Assembly (NCBI GenBank): GCA_002452855.1
Contig: DKFS01000100.1
Span: 1 to 23,672 of the forward strand
From: Sulfurospirillum sp. UBA6790
GTDB lineage: Bacteria > Campylobacterota > Campylobacteria > Campylobacterales > Sulfurospirillaceae
Direction of reading: 5' to 3'
Length of the DNA stretch: 23,672 nt
Position 1 is the stretch's first letter, and each line of letters starts with the position of its first letter. Under the pieces are notes generated by a model, which was not told the origin of the DNA, ran no database searches, and saw only the letters and a program-made list of their open reading frames with translations. Below, in pieces: positions 1 through 7,772 of the stretch. A program made the translations under genes and the position numbers.

Positions 1-415
1 GGTCACACATCTCTTCTTTGCTGACCAACTCTTTATTGGGACGATGACCGCAACGTTTTTGAGACACTTGGTCTTCAATATGACATGCCGCCGCACCTGC
101 ACGGGTCAGTTCTTTGATAGTCCGAGCGATGTTAAAAGCGCCTCCCCAACCTGTGTCCGCATCAACCAAAAGAGGAAGCGAACTTGCACTGGTGATGCGC
201 CTGACATCAATGCAGACATCTTCTAAGTTAGTCATACCAAGATCGGGTAGTCCGATGCTCGCATTGGCAACGCCTGCACCGCTTAAGTAGAGCGCTTTAT
301 GCCCGACACGTTCGGCTTGCATGGCGCTGTAAGCGTTGATAACACCCACAATTTGGAGTGGATGATTTTCTTTGACGGCTTTTCTAAAGAGTGAACCTGC
401 ACTGATGATACTCAT
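1..415 (-). CDS. prpB: 2-methylisocitrate lyase, N-terminal part (runs off left edge)
   Basis: This gene encodes the N-terminal 138 or so residues of methylisocitrate lyase, which splits 2-methylisocitrate into pyruvate and succinate in the cytoplasmic methylcitrate cycle. I translated the minus strand by hand. It begins [14 protein letters not shown], then shows VDADTGWGG (metal and substrate site of the isocitrate lyase/PEP mutase superfamily) and the signature KRCGHRPNK, which holds the catalytic Cys. The ATG at 415-413 overlaps the stop codon of prpE (414-412) in an ATGA junction, so the two are translationally coupled. The family is usually about 290-300 residues, so roughly the C-terminal half lies outside the window. 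The prpE neighbour supports PrpB over a generic isocitrate lyase or carboxyphosphonoenolpyruvate mutase. Confidence 0.93.
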   Translation of the reverse strand, partial: MSIISAGSLFRKAVKENHPLQIVGVINAYSAMQAERVGHKALYLSGAGVANASIGLPDLGMTNLEDVCIDVRRITSASSLPLLVDADTGWGGAFNIARTIKELTRAGAAACHIEDQVSQKRCGHRPNKELVSKEEMCD

Positions 416-2322
416 TTTTTTCCTTTTTTAGGGATAGGGTATCCCAATTTTTCGATAGATTGTTGGATACCTGTTAAGACACTTTCGTCTTCAATGGTGG
501 AAGGCATACTCCACTCTTTACCATCGGCGATGGAGCGCATGGTGGCTCGCAAAATTTTACCGCTACGCGTTTTAGGAAGTTTTTCAATCACTGTAGCCAG
601 TTTTAATCCCGCCACAGCACCAATCTCTTCACGCACGAGTTGGATAACACCATCGGCGATGGAGCGATGATCGCGCTCGATACCATCTTTAAGCACCACA
701 AACGCCATCGGTACTTCACCTTTAAGCTCATCGTCCACACCGATGACCGCACATTCGGCAACATCGGGGTGTTTAGAGATGACCTCTTCCATCTCCCCTG
801 TGGAAAGACGATGACCCGCAACGTTGATAACCCCATCCATGCGTCCCATAACCCAGACATAACCGTCTTCATCAATGTAGCCGCTATCACCCGTGAGGTA
901 GTAGCCAGGGTAGAAGTTCAGGTAGGACTTTTTATAGCGTTGATCGTCCGACCAAATGCTCATTAAACACGAAGGCGGAAGTGGGAGTTTTAAGACAAGA
1001 TTGCCCAGTTGATTGGGTTTGCACTCATTGCCTTGTTCATCCAAGACTTTGAGGTTAAATCCTGGCATCGGTTTGGTGGGTGAGCCTGCTTTGATAGGAA
1101 GTGGGTCAAGTCCCATCGGATTGGCGGCGATTGCCCAACCCGTTTCGGTTTGCCACCAGTGGTCAATCGCTGGTTTATTGGTGATTTTAGTAATCCACTC
1201 AAGCGTATCGCTATCGCAACGCTCGCCTGCTAGGAAAATGCTTTTAAGGGAACTAAGGTCGTATTTTTTGACCCATTCGCCTTGGCTGTCCTCTTTCTTA
1301 ATCGCACGAAATGCGGTGGGTGCGGCGAAGAGAATATTGACTTTGTACTCATCGCACACTCTCCAAAATGCACCTGGATTGGGAGTTCGTACGGGTTTGC
1401 CCTCATACACCACGGTAGTACAGCCGTTCATCAGTGGTCCATAGACGATGTAAGAGTGTCCTACGACCCAACCGACATCGCTTGCCGCCCAAAAGACATC
1501 ACCGGGTTTGGCGTTGTAAACATTATCCATCGACCATTTCATAGCAACGGAATGACCGCCGTTAGAACGAATAACTCCTTTGGGTTTGCCTGTGGTTCCT
1601 GAGGTATAGAGAATGTACAATGGGTCGGTGGCATCAACAGGCACGCACTCAACTAAACCTGCTTTTGCCTCTTCTTCTTCCCAATCAATATCACGCCATG
1701 GAAGCATATTGGCTCTCTCTTGTGGACGTTGCCAAATAACACAGGTGGTTGGTTTATGAGTCGATTGTTTGATGGCTTCATCCAGAAGGGGTTTGTATTT
1801 AATCAGCTTGCTGATTTCAATACCGCATGACGCACTCATAATGACACGGGGCTTTGCATCATCAATGCGCGTGGCAAGTTCATGTGCGGCAAACCCTCCA
1901 AAGACCACCGAGTGAATCGCTCCGATACGCGCACACGCTAACATTGCAATGACTGCTTCTGGAATCATCGGCATATAAATGACGACACGATCACCCTTCA
2001 CAACACCTTTATTGACCAAAATGGAAGCTGTTTTAGAGACCCTTTGGCGCAGTTCTCTGTAGGTATAGGTTCGTTTGGTATCGGTAACGGGTGAATCATA
2101 AATCAAGGCAAGTTGATCCCCTCTACCGTTGTCAATATGCAAATCCAGCGCGTTGTAACAGCTGTTCATGCACCCACCTACAAACCATCGGTAGTGGTTA
2201 TCGACTACATCTAAGACTTTGTCCCATTGGTGATACCAATGAACTTTTGTCGCCGCTTGTGCCCAAAATTTTTCTGGGTCTTCAATGGATTCTTTGTAAG
2301 TTGATTTATACTTCATTGACAC
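412..2322 (-). CDS. prpE: Propionate--CoA ligase (propionyl-CoA synthetase)
   Basis: This 636-residue acyl-CoA synthetase activates propionate with ATP and CoA to propionyl-CoA, feeding the methylcitrate cycle. It shows an ACS N-terminal region (about 15-75), the AMP-binding signature [11 protein letters not shown] (239-249), [10 protein letters not shown] (387-396), TGDSGY (477-482), the hinge region [18 protein letters not shown] (493-510), and the C-terminal KTRSGKILR with the catalytic lysine K589. The [14 protein letters not shown] form and the adjacent prpB favour PrpE over acetyl-CoA synthetase. I chose the GTG start at 2322 because AGGA at 2333-2330 lies 7 nt upstream; the ATG two codons later (2316) would be 13 nt away. 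It is the first gene of a minus-strand prpEB operon and diverges from the regulator at 2481. Confidence 0.93.
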   Translation of the reverse strand: MSMKYKSTYKESIEDPEKFWAQAATKVHWYHQWDKVLDVVDNHYRWFVGGCMNSCYNALDLHIDNGRGDQLALIYDSPVTDTKRTYTYRELRQRVSKTASILVNKGVVKGDRVVIYMPMIPEAVIAMLACARIGAIHSVVFGGFAAHELATRIDDAKPRVIMSASCGIEISKLIKYKPLLDEAIKQSTHKPTTCVIWQRPQERANMLPWRDIDWEEEEAKAGLVECVPVDATDPLYILYTSGTTGKPKGVIRSNGGHSVAMKWSMDNVYNAKPGDVFWAASDVGWVVGHSYIVYGPLMNGCTTVVYEGKPVRTPNPGAFWRVCDEYKVNILFAAPTAFRAIKKEDSQGEWVKKYDLSSLKSIFLAGERCDSDTLEWITKITNKPAIDHWWQTETGWAIAANPMGLDPLPIKAGSPTKPMPGFNLKVLDEQGNECKPNQLGNLVLKLPLPPSCLMSIWSDDQRYKKSYLNFYPGYYLTGDSGYIDEDGYVWVMGRMDGVINVAGHRLSTGEMEEVISKHPDVAECAVIGVDDELKGEVPMAFVVLKDGIERDHRSIADGVIQLVREEIGAVAGLKLATVIEKLPKTRSGKILRATMRSIADGKEWSMPSTIEDESVLTGIQQSIEKLGYPIPKKGKK

Positions 2323-2329
2323 TGGCGTT

Positions 2330-2358
2330 TCCTATAGTACAAATTTTGAACAATTATA
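2330..2358 (-). promoter_or_regulatory. Putative prpE promoter (-10 TATAAT) and Shine-Dalgarno
   Basis: On the minus strand a perfect -10 hexamer TATAAT lies at 2358-2353, giving a predicted start near 2346 and a leader of about 24 nt. A Shine-Dalgarno AGGA follows at 2333-2330, 7 nt before the GTG start. The -35 position holds only a weak match (CTGAAT). No sigma-54 -24/-12 pair is visible, unlike prp operons driven by classical PrpR. Confidence 0.5.
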
Positions 2359-2430
2359 TAACGACTTAAGCTTTAATTCAGTGTACTAGTTTTGATTTTT
2401 TAATGCAATTTTCAGACATAGATGCTAGAC

Positions 2431-2459
2431 TTGTATAGTTTTCATACAAAATGTATTAA
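2431..2459 (+). promoter_or_regulatory. Promoter of the HTH regulator overlapped by three TGTAT/ATACA half-sites
   Basis: The stretch can be read as a promoter: -35 TTGTAT (2431-2436), 17-bp spacer, -10 TATTAA (2454-2459). Superimposed are half-sites TGTAT (2432-2436), ATACA (2444-2448) and TGTAT (2452-2456). TTGTAT and ATACAA pair across 7 nt, and ATACA-AAA-TGTAT is a perfect 13-bp palindrome. A protein bound here would cover the -35, spacer and -10, which suggests negative autoregulation and possibly control of the divergent prpE promoter. The sites are seen; the binding is inferred. Confidence 0.5.
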
Positions 2460-2480
2460 AAAAGCACTAAGGTAGATGTA

Positions 2481-3431
2481 ATGTACGACAATGCCATTGA
2501 TAAAATAGTTGCTATTTATAACCGCTCTGGTCTGAGTATTTCCAAATTTGCTGCTATCATCAATAAAGACCGCCGAACGCTCACCGCTTGGATTGATAAA
2601 TTGGTCACAAAAGAGCCTTCAAATGAGGTCAAAGTGGCAATTTCTAAGTTTTTTCGTTACCCTGCTAGTATTTGGGAAGAGGAGTGTAATGGGGTTGATT
2701 TTGAGGATATGTTAGAACACGTTCCCAAAGAAGAGATACGCATTATCGACCAAGGGTATGAAGGCGGGCTTCGTTACATTTTAGACAAAGAGGCGCAAGA
2801 CCGTTTTGTGATTCATCCGCAATTTCCAGGACCTGCGTATCGCGATAAGATTGTTCCTACCCCTTACAAAAGAGTTATTTCAGCTGAAGCGGTTGAGCTT
2901 AAAAAACTGCGCTATGAGCAGATTTCAAACTATGCCTTTGAATCCACCGAGTGGTACTCCATTGAATCGCTTCTACGTTTTGCTTTTTCACACATCGGTA
3001 ATTTTTACACCAAGAGTGAAAAGATACAAATCTTAGAGTTGATGCACGACACCTTTTATGACAACTACAACAAAAGCCTCTATTTTTTTGATTCGCACTC
3101 CACGAAAATCTACGGCATGGATACGGCCTATATTTCCATTAATGTGAAGCAAAATTTTATGTTTTTTAAAATGCCTATTGATTCATTGATTGTTGAGATT
3201 CGCAATAAAAAACTGATTTACCGCATGCACCGTTATTTTACTTCTGCGTCTCAAGCACCACACCATGTCAATCGGGAAGATGCCGCTAAGATTCTTCGCA
3301 TTATTAAAGGTGCGATTGCCTCCAATAAGTCTTTGATTGATTGTTATTATGACATCGAAAAACAGACACCGCACGGGGCTTTGTTCCTCAACAATATTTC
3401 TCCCTTTGAGCCACGTAGCGAGCATTTGTAA
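2481..3431 (+). CDS. Unfamiliar N-terminal HTH regulator, candidate regulator of prpEB
   Basis: A 316-residue soluble protein with no signal peptide or membrane segment. Residues about 5-60 look like an XRE/phage-repressor-type helix-turn-helix: it has LSISKFAAIINKDRRTLTAWIDKL, broken here only by my reading into SISKFAAIINKD and RRTLTAWI. The remaining 250 residues are rich in aromatic and charged residues and match no effector domain I recognise. It is transcribed away from prpE with 158 bp between the two starts, the usual place for a pathway regulator, yet it is neither a sigma-54 PrpR nor a GntR protein. The ATG at 2481 has AAGG at 2469-2472. A start-stop ATG-TAA at 2476-2481 overlaps its first base. 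The role in propionate control is inferred from position alone. Confidence 0.6.
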   Translation: MYDNAIDKIVAIYNRSGLSISKFAAIINKDRRTLTAWIDKLVTKEPSNEVKVAISKFFRYPASIWEEECNGVDFEDMLEHVPKEEIRIIDQGYEGGLRYILDKEAQDRFVIHPQFPGPAYRDKIVPTPYKRVISAEAVELKKLRYEQISNYAFESTEWYSIESLLRFAFSHIGNFYTKSEKIQILELMHDTFYDNYNKSLYFFDSHSTKIYGMDTAYISINVKQNFMFFKMPIDSLIVEIRNKKLIYRMHRYFTSASQAPHHVNREDAAKILRIIKGAIASNKSLIDCYYDIEKQTPHGALFLNNISPFEPRSEHL

Positions 3432-3434
3432 ACT

Positions 3435-3446
3435 TTTACATGTAAA
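3435..3446. repeat. TTTACATGTAAA palindrome, copy 1 (core TTACATGTAA 3436-3445)
   Basis: A perfect 12-bp palindrome that starts 4 nt after the stop codon of the HTH regulator and lies upstream of the cytochrome operon promoter. It is one of nine copies of the core in the window. Confidence 0.8.
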
Positions 3447-3458
3447 GAAAGTGTAAAG
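3441..3458 (+). promoter_or_regulatory. Tandem TGTAAAG repeats, candidate response-regulator site
   Basis: TGTAAAG occurs at 3441-3447 and again at 3452-3458, an 11-bp period. OmpR/PhoB-family regulators bind tandem half-sites with about one helical turn between them. If the extended -10 at 3486-3491 is used, these repeats lie at about -57 to -40, a typical activator position. The operon encodes its own OmpR-type regulator, the natural candidate to bind here. The binding is inferred. Confidence 0.4.
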
Positions 3459-3463
3459 GAAAC

Positions 3464-3491
3464 GTCAATCCTTTATTGACACTGTTATCCT
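3464..3491 (+). promoter_or_regulatory. Putative promoter of the cytochrome operon, with inverted repeat over the -35 region
   Basis: An extended -10, TG-T-TATCCT, lies at 3483-3491 with a predicted start near 3498 and a leader of about 24 nt. The -35 region is poor and is occupied by an inverted repeat, GTCAAT-5 nt-ATTGAC (3464-3480). A poor -35 is what one expects at an activator-dependent promoter. Confidence 0.4.
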
Positions 3492-3514
3492 AAGATTTCA
3501 GTATCAATAAAGGA
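3469..3514 (+). repeat. 11-bp perfect inverted repeat that includes the SHP gene's ribosome binding site
   Basis: TCCTTTATTGA (3469-3479) is the exact reverse complement of TCAATAAAGGA (3504-3514). The right arm contains most of the Shine-Dalgarno AAAGGAG of the downstream cytochrome gene. If both arms are transcribed, the hairpin would hide the ribosome binding site. If the start is near 3498, only the right arm is in the RNA and the repeat would act in DNA or not at all. Confidence 0.55.
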
Positions 3515-3521
3515 GAAAACG

Positions 3522-3938
3522 ATGAACAAAATACTCGGATGTGTCTTTGTAACGCTTTCATTGCTAAATGCGCAAGAGTTTAATACCCCTATGAAAGCTT
3601 ATATGAATGAGTTAAGTGTCGAAGCGAAAGCGCAAAATCCAAACTTTAGCGGCTTTGATGCGAAGCGAGGAGAAAGCCTTTTTGTTTCTAAGCATACAGG
3701 GAAAAAAGGGACTGAAATGAGCTGTACGACATGCCACACCACCAATCTTAAGCAAAATGGGCAAAATGTCAATACCAATAAAACCATCACAGCACTTGCC
3801 CCTTCAGTGAATGCCACACGACTGACAGATGTCAGTGAAGTACAAAAATGGCTCAGACGCAATTTTAATGATGTATTTGCGCGTGAAGGCACTGCGCTTG
3901 AAAAAGGCGATGTTTTAACTTATATCATCACACAATAA
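3522..3938 (+). CDS. SHP-type monohaem cytochrome c (DUF1924)
   Basis: A 138-residue periplasmic cytochrome. A signal peptide covers about residues 1-17 (MNKILGCVFVTLSLLNA) and one haem site, CTTCH, lies at 68-72. The layout (long N-terminal helix with GFDAKRGESLF, a haem site in the middle, then a SVNATRLTD segment and KWLRRNFNDVFARE) is that of DUF1924 / sphaeroides haem protein. In characterised SHPs a labile asparagine is the sixth haem ligand and oxygen or NO can bind; which Asn serves here cannot be told by eye. It is the first gene of an operon with a dihaem cytochrome and a cytochrome b, the known SHP/DHC/cytochrome b grouping. The start has a good ribosome site, AAAGGAG, 6 nt upstream. 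Confidence 0.85.
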   Translation: MNKILGCVFVTLSLLNAQEFNTPMKAYMNELSVEAKAQNPNFSGFDAKRGESLFVSKHTGKKGTEMSCTTCHTTNLKQNGQNVNTNKTITALAPSVNATRLTDVSEVQKWLRRNFNDVFAREGTALEKGDVLTYIITQ

Positions 3939-3948
3939 GGAGAGGGCG

Positions 3949-4404
3949 ATGAAAAAAATTTTAGGCGTATGGGCAATTTTAGTAGGAGCTCTTTTTGCGG
4001 GTAATGTTGCCCCTGCAAACGATGCATTGTATCAAAAAGAGTGTGCCAGTTGTCATTTTGGGTATCAACCCGCACTTCTTTCAAAAACATCATGGCAAAA
4101 TGTTATGGCACATTTAAATGACCATTTTGGAACCGATGCCTCGTTAAACCCTAAAGAGCACGATGCTATTTTGGCGTATCTGCTCCAAAATGCAGGAGGA
4201 AGCAAGCTCGCACGTGACAACACCTCCATGCGGATTACGCAATCTCCTAAGTTTATGAGGGAACACCGTGAAATACCGACACGGTTAATTACACAAAAAG
4301 AGGTGAGTTCACTTTCTAATTGCAGTGCATGCCACACACTTGCTATAGAAGGCAATTACTCTGAACGAGCGATTAAAATTCCAAATTACGGGAGATGGGA
4401 ATGA
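3949..4404 (+). CDS. Dihaem cytochrome c (DHC family)
   Basis: A 151-residue exported dihaem cytochrome, the probable electron donor or partner of the SHP protein. It has a signal peptide (about 1-18), haem site 1 CASCH (32-36) and haem site 2 CSACH (125-129), with the conserved DHC segment SWQNVMAHLNDHFGTDASL (49-67) between them. The gene starts 10 nt after the SHP stop with AGGAG 6 nt before the ATG, and its own stop overlaps the next start (ATGA). It is clearly homologous to the C-terminal part of the following gene: both have ECxSCH, PxLLxKxSW, NHF/DHFGxDASL and a second CxACH after about 90 residues, so the module is duplicated within the operon. Confidence 0.88.
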   Translation: MKKILGVWAILVGALFAGNVAPANDALYQKECASCHFGYQPALLSKTSWQNVMAHLNDHFGTDASLNPKEHDAILAYLLQNAGGSKLARDNTSMRITQSPKFMREHREIPTRLITQKEVSSLSNCSACHTLAIEGNYSERAIKIPNYGRWE

Positions 4405-5501
4405 AAAAGATTTTAGTCTGGAGTATTTATACCAGAGTCTTTCATGTACTCGCTATGGTGATGATGTTAGGAGCGTATTTGAGCAGTGGCGAAGATAAAT
4501 GGCTGAGTATTCATGCCAGTTTTGGTTACGCCATGGGAGCGCTTTTTTTAGGAAGAGTTTTGTGGGGATTTTTAGACATTCCCTATTCAAAATTTAAAGA
4601 CTTTAACTTTAATTTTGCCGAATTAAAATCGTATGCCCTCAATGTGTTTGGGAATAAAAAACAGTATCTTGGGCACAATCCTGCCTCAAGCTATGCCATC
4701 ATCGGCATGATGGTTCTTTTGTTACTGAGTATTATCTCGGGTGCTTTAGCGTATGGGGTTCAAGAAGGCATGGGAATAGCTTCTTTTTTAAACCACACCG
4801 TATTTGCAAAAATGAAAATTTTTAAAGAGGTGCATGAGTTTTTTTCCAATGCGTTAGTTTTCCTCATTGCGGCGCATATCGCAGGAGCATTGCTTGACCG
4901 TTTATTGCACTCAAAACTCATCTTGCGTTCGATGGTGGATGGGTACAAAGAGGGCGAGGGGAAAAGTATTCAGCTTAGTTTGGTTCAAAAAGCATTTGGT
5001 ATTGTGTGGTTGGGCTTAGCAATGTTTGCACTTGTCTATCTTTTAGCATCTCCAAAGTCCGTTTTGCTAGCCGATAATAACCCAAGGGTGGACTACGCCA
5101 CCCTTCACCCCGCTTTTGCAAAAGAGTGTGGCAGTTGTCATATGCTTTATCCTCCACATCTTTTGCCAAAGGCGTCATGGGATAGCATGATGAGCTCACT
5201 TGAAAATCATTTTGGGGATGATGCCTCCTTAGATGCGAAGACCACGCAGTCGATTAAAACGTTTTTAGATGAAAATAGCGCGGAACACTCTACCAAGGAA
5301 GCGGCTGTTTATATGCTTGCAAGATTGAAAAATGGTACAATGCCTGAAAGCATTACGCAAACGAAATTTTGGAAAAAAAGACATCAAGGAATTGAAAAAG
5401 TGGCGTTAAATGACCCAAAAATTGGCAAAATTTCCAACTGTAAAGCCTGCCATCCTTATATTGAGCAAGGCTCAATTAACGATAGAGATATCAAAGGTTA
5501 A
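4401..5501 (+). CDS. Cytochrome b561-type membrane protein fused to a dihaem cytochrome c domain
   Basis: A 366-residue fusion. The N-terminal half (about 1-225) is a di-haem b cytochrome with four main membrane helices (about 8-28, 40-58, 98-118, 148-168); candidate haem b ligands are H15, H38, H145 and H159. A further helix at 199-217 leads to a periplasmic C-terminal domain with haem c sites CGSCH (243-247) and CKACH (347-351). It would take electrons from the quinone pool and pass them through its own dihaem domain to the soluble cytochromes. I prefer the ATG at 4401 over 4395: GGAG at 4391-4394 lies 6 nt before 4401 but directly abuts 4395, and 4401 gives an ATGA overlap with the previous stop. 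In the usual SHP clusters the cytochrome b and DHC are separate proteins. Confidence 0.87.
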   Translation: MKKILVWSIYTRVFHVLAMVMMLGAYLSSGEDKWLSIHASFGYAMGALFLGRVLWGFLDIPYSKFKDFNFNFAELKSYALNVFGNKKQYLGHNPASSYAIIGMMVLLLLSIISGALAYGVQEGMGIASFLNHTVFAKMKIFKEVHEFFSNALVFLIAAHIAGALLDRLLHSKLILRSMVDGYKEGEGKSIQLSLVQKAFGIVWLGLAMFALVYLLASPKSVLLADNNPRVDYATLHPAFAKECGSCHMLYPPHLLPKASWDSMMSSLENHFGDDASLDAKTTQSIKTFLDENSAEHSTKEAAVYMLARLKNGTMPESITQTKFWKKRHQGIEKVALNDPKIGKISNCKACHPYIEQGSINDRDIKG

Positions 5502-5885
5502 ATGATGAAATGGTTGATAATTCTTTGGTTGCTTTTGGGCGTAGCATCTGCAAGTGAGCACGATAAAAAAGAGCATCATTTAAGTAAAGACCTCTCTTAT
5601 TTAGAACTGAGTGAACCCCAACAAGAGAGTGCAAAAGGCATTATTAAAACATACCGACATGATTTAAAGCAGTATCGTGACTTTAAAGAAGGAATTGAAA
5701 AGCAAAAAGAGCAGCTTTTTAGCGAAAATACGCTGAATGAAGAGGCGCTTTTGAGATTGCAAACATCCATTTATCAAAAAGCCAATGCCGTTGAAAATCG
5801 CTTCTTGTTACAAATGCACCAGCTCCTTACACCCAAACAGCGCGAGAAATTTGCACATAATCTTGAAGAGTGGGAAGTCGAATGA
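5502..5885 (+). CDS. Spy/CpxP-like periplasmic protein with LTxxQ motif
   Basis: A 127-residue protein with a signal peptide (about 1-18, ending ASASE), a histidine-rich N-terminus (EHDKKEHH) and an all-helical charged body. It has a full LTPKQREKF motif at about 108-116 and a weaker LSEPQQESA near 36-44, the paired LTxxQ pattern of the Spy/CpxP/CnrX/ZraP group. Members of that group are periplasmic chaperones or metal sensors that tune two-component systems. Here the gene lies directly between the cytochromes and a response regulator/kinase pair, so a role as a periplasmic ligand of the kinase is plausible but inferred. It abuts the previous stop; ATG 5502 and ATG 5505 are both possible starts. 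Confidence 0.68.
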   Translation: MMKWLIILWLLLGVASASEHDKKEHHLSKDLSYLELSEPQQESAKGIIKTYRHDLKQYRDFKEGIEKQKEQLFSENTLNEEALLRLQTSIYQKANAVENRFLLQMHQLLTPKQREKFAHNLEEWEVE

Positions 5886-6556
5886 GTGATAAAATTTTGC
5901 TAATAGAAGATGACTTAGAAATGCAATCTCTTATCAAAGAGTATTTGGGCAATTACGATTTTGACGTGACCTGTTTTGATAAACCCAAAGAGGCTCTTAT
6001 CCACCTCAAAGCGCATCCTAGTGAGTACAGCGTGATTGTCCTAGACTTGATGCTCCCTCAAATGGATGGTTTTGATGTGTGTAAAATGATACGCGCCATT
6101 AATGAAGAGGTGTATATCATCATCTCTTCTGCCCGCAATGAACTGAGCGATAAAATTTTAGGCTATGGCGTGGGCGCGGATGATTATCTCTCCAAGCCGT
6201 ATGAACCGCGTGAACTTGTTCTCAAAATCAGCTCCATCCTTCGTCGTCATATGCATGCCAAAAAAAAGGTTGGTGACTTTGAAATTGATGAAGAGAAGAT
6301 GGAAATTTTTTTAGAAGGGTATCGTCTGGATTTAACGAAAATAGAGTTTGATATTTTGCTGCTTTTTCTCAATAATGTCGGTAAAGTTTTTTCCCGTGAA
6401 GTTTTATTTAATGCTATTAATGGCATCGGCTATAACACGAAAGACCGCACGGTGGATATGCACATCAGTAACCTGCGCGCAAAACTAGGGGACGACTCTA
6501 AAACACCAAAATACATCAAATCCGTTTGGGGTATTGGGTATAAGATGGTAGGCTAA
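5882..6556 (+). CDS. OmpR/PhoB-family response regulator
   Basis: A 224-residue cytoplasmic regulator. The receiver domain (about 3-120) has the acidic pocket E9-D10-D11, phospho-acceptor D55 in VLDLMLPQMDG, S83 and K105 in SKPYEP. A winged-helix DNA-binding domain follows (about 128-223), with VDMHISNLRAKL and the wing IKSVWGIGYKM. I chose the ATG at 5882, which overlaps the previous stop in ATGA; an upstream GTG at 5870 would add MGSR without any support. With the kinase 1 nt downstream it forms a cognate pair, most likely controlling the operon it sits in. Confidence 0.92.
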   Translation: MSDKILLIEDDLEMQSLIKEYLGNYDFDVTCFDKPKEALIHLKAHPSEYSVIVLDLMLPQMDGFDVCKMIRAINEEVYIIISSARNELSDKILGYGVGADDYLSKPYEPRELVLKISSILRRHMHAKKKVGDFEIDEEKMEIFLEGYRLDLTKIEFDILLLFLNNVGKVFSREVLFNAINGIGYNTKDRTVDMHISNLRAKLGDDSKTPKYIKSVWGIGYKMVG

Positions 6557-6557
6557 C

Positions 6558-7772
6558 ATGTCTATTTTTACAAAACTGTTTCTTCTGTTTCTTGCGAGTT
6601 TTGCTTTAATGTTTTTTGTAGCCAAAGAGACCAATCAACTTACCCAAGCGAAGATGGAATCGTTACTGAAAGAGAAATACCTTCAAGCCTCTAATGAACT
6701 CTTTAAAGACCTCGCAAACAACGATGAAGCAAGCCTTGCTAAAAAAGTACAAGCGCTGGGATTTGAAATGGTCTCTAATGCCAATAACGTTGAAAATGAA
6801 ATCGTTGTTTATGAGCAAAAAAGCTCTTTTGGCGCAATCAAAATTGTCAAAGACAGTCATGATGAAACGATACTTGTTATGACCTACTTAGATGAAGTCA
6901 TTCGTGTTAAGGCGAAAGACCAAGCGGAGTATTTAGAAGATCATAACAAAGTAGGGTATCTCATTTATGCGGATATTGCAGTTTTAGTGATGATTTTTTT
7001 GATGATAGCAAAATTACTGTTTCCGCTAAAAAAGATGACGCACATATTGCAACGCTTTGGTGAAGGTGATTTACATGTAAGAATGTCACCTGAAGGCTCC
7101 AATGAGCTTGGTAAATTGGTCGATACGTTTAATGCTATGGCTTCCAACATTGAAGCATTGGTGCATTCGCGCCAGCAATTGCTTCGCGATATCGGTCATG
7201 AGTTGCGAACTCCTCTTGCAAAATCAAAATTAGCTTTGGAAATGATGCCACACAATGCACATCAAAAACTCCTTCAAAAAGCCATTTGCCAAATTGATAT
7301 GCTGACCAATGAATTGTTGCAGATTGAGCGTATTAATGCCAATATGGAAGAGCTCAATGTGCAGCATTTCAATGTTGAAACATTGATTTCTGAGGCGTTG
7401 AGCAAGCTCATGATTGAGGATGAAAGTCTGATTGATATGTCCATTCACCAAAGTTTTGATATAGAGGGCGATTTAAATTATTTGGCGATAGCGCTTAAGA
7501 ATTTGATTGATAATGCGCTTAAGTACACAACGCGCGCTCCCATTAAAGTTGAAGTCTCTGAGAATGTTTTACATGTAAAAAGTTATGGCAAGGCGTTAGA
7601 GCAGCCTTTAGCGTATTATTGTGAGCCTTTTGCGCAAGGAGATGATACCCGCAACACGCAAGGTTTTGGTTTGGGATTAAATATCGTTCAGAAGATTTTA
7701 GCCAAACAGCAGTTTAAATTAACGCTTAGTTATGATGAGGGGTATAACACGTTTAGCATTTTTTTTAAATGA
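6558..7772 (+). CDS. Membrane sensor histidine kinase
   Basis: A 404-residue kinase with TM1 (about 4-22), a periplasmic domain of about 110 residues, TM2 (133-155), HAMP (155-205), a dimerisation/phosphoacceptor helix with H214 in RDIGHELRTPLAKSK, and an ATPase domain with N-box NLIDNALKYT (315-324) and a G2 box GFGLGLNI (369-376). The usual G1 box DxGxG is absent: the matching stretch is VLHVKSYGKAL (337-347), without the aspartate. Two copies of the TTACATGTAA palindrome lie inside this gene, one of them in that degenerate G1 box. It starts 1 nt after the regulator stop. Its last 8 bp overlap the convergent diguanylate cyclase gene. Confidence 0.9.
   Translation: MSIFTKLFLLFLASFALMFFVAKETNQLTQAKMESLLKEKYLQASNELFKDLANNDEASLAKKVQALGFEMVSNANNVENEIVVYEQKSSFGAIKIVKDSHDETILVMTYLDEVIRVKAKDQAEYLEDHNKVGYLIYADIAVLVMIFLMIAKLLFPLKKMTHILQRFGEGDLHVRMSPEGSNELGKLVDTFNAMASNIEALVHSRQQLLRDIGHELRTPLAKSKLALEMMPHNAHQKLLQKAICQIDMLTNELLQIERINANMEELNVQHFNVETLISEALSKLMIEDESLIDMSIHQSFDIEGDLNYLAIALKNLIDNALKYTTRAPIKVEVSENVLHVKSYGKALEQPLAYYCEPFAQGDDTRNTQGFGLGLNIVQKILAKQQFKLTLSYDEGYNTFSIFFK
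7071..7080. repeat. TTACATGTAA palindrome, copy 2 (inside kinase gene)
   Basis: A 10-bp core copy within the HAMP-coding part of the kinase, read as codons for L-H-V. It may be coincidental coding sequence. Confidence 0.6.
7567..7580. repeat. TTTTACATGTAAAA palindrome, copy 3 (inside kinase gene)
   Basis: A perfect 14-bp palindrome within the kinase gene, again read as L-H-V, in the place of the G1 ATP-binding box. Confidence 0.65.

Noticed and set aside
44..226. A 60-codon plus-strand reading frame at the left edge
   Set aside because: It lies entirely antisense to prpB, whose minus-strand frame carries the KRCGHRPNK signature.
640..1602. Several plus-strand frames (about 106-143 codons) opposite prpE
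   Set aside because: They are antisense shadows of a gene with all catalytic motifs intact, and show no family features or ribosome sites.
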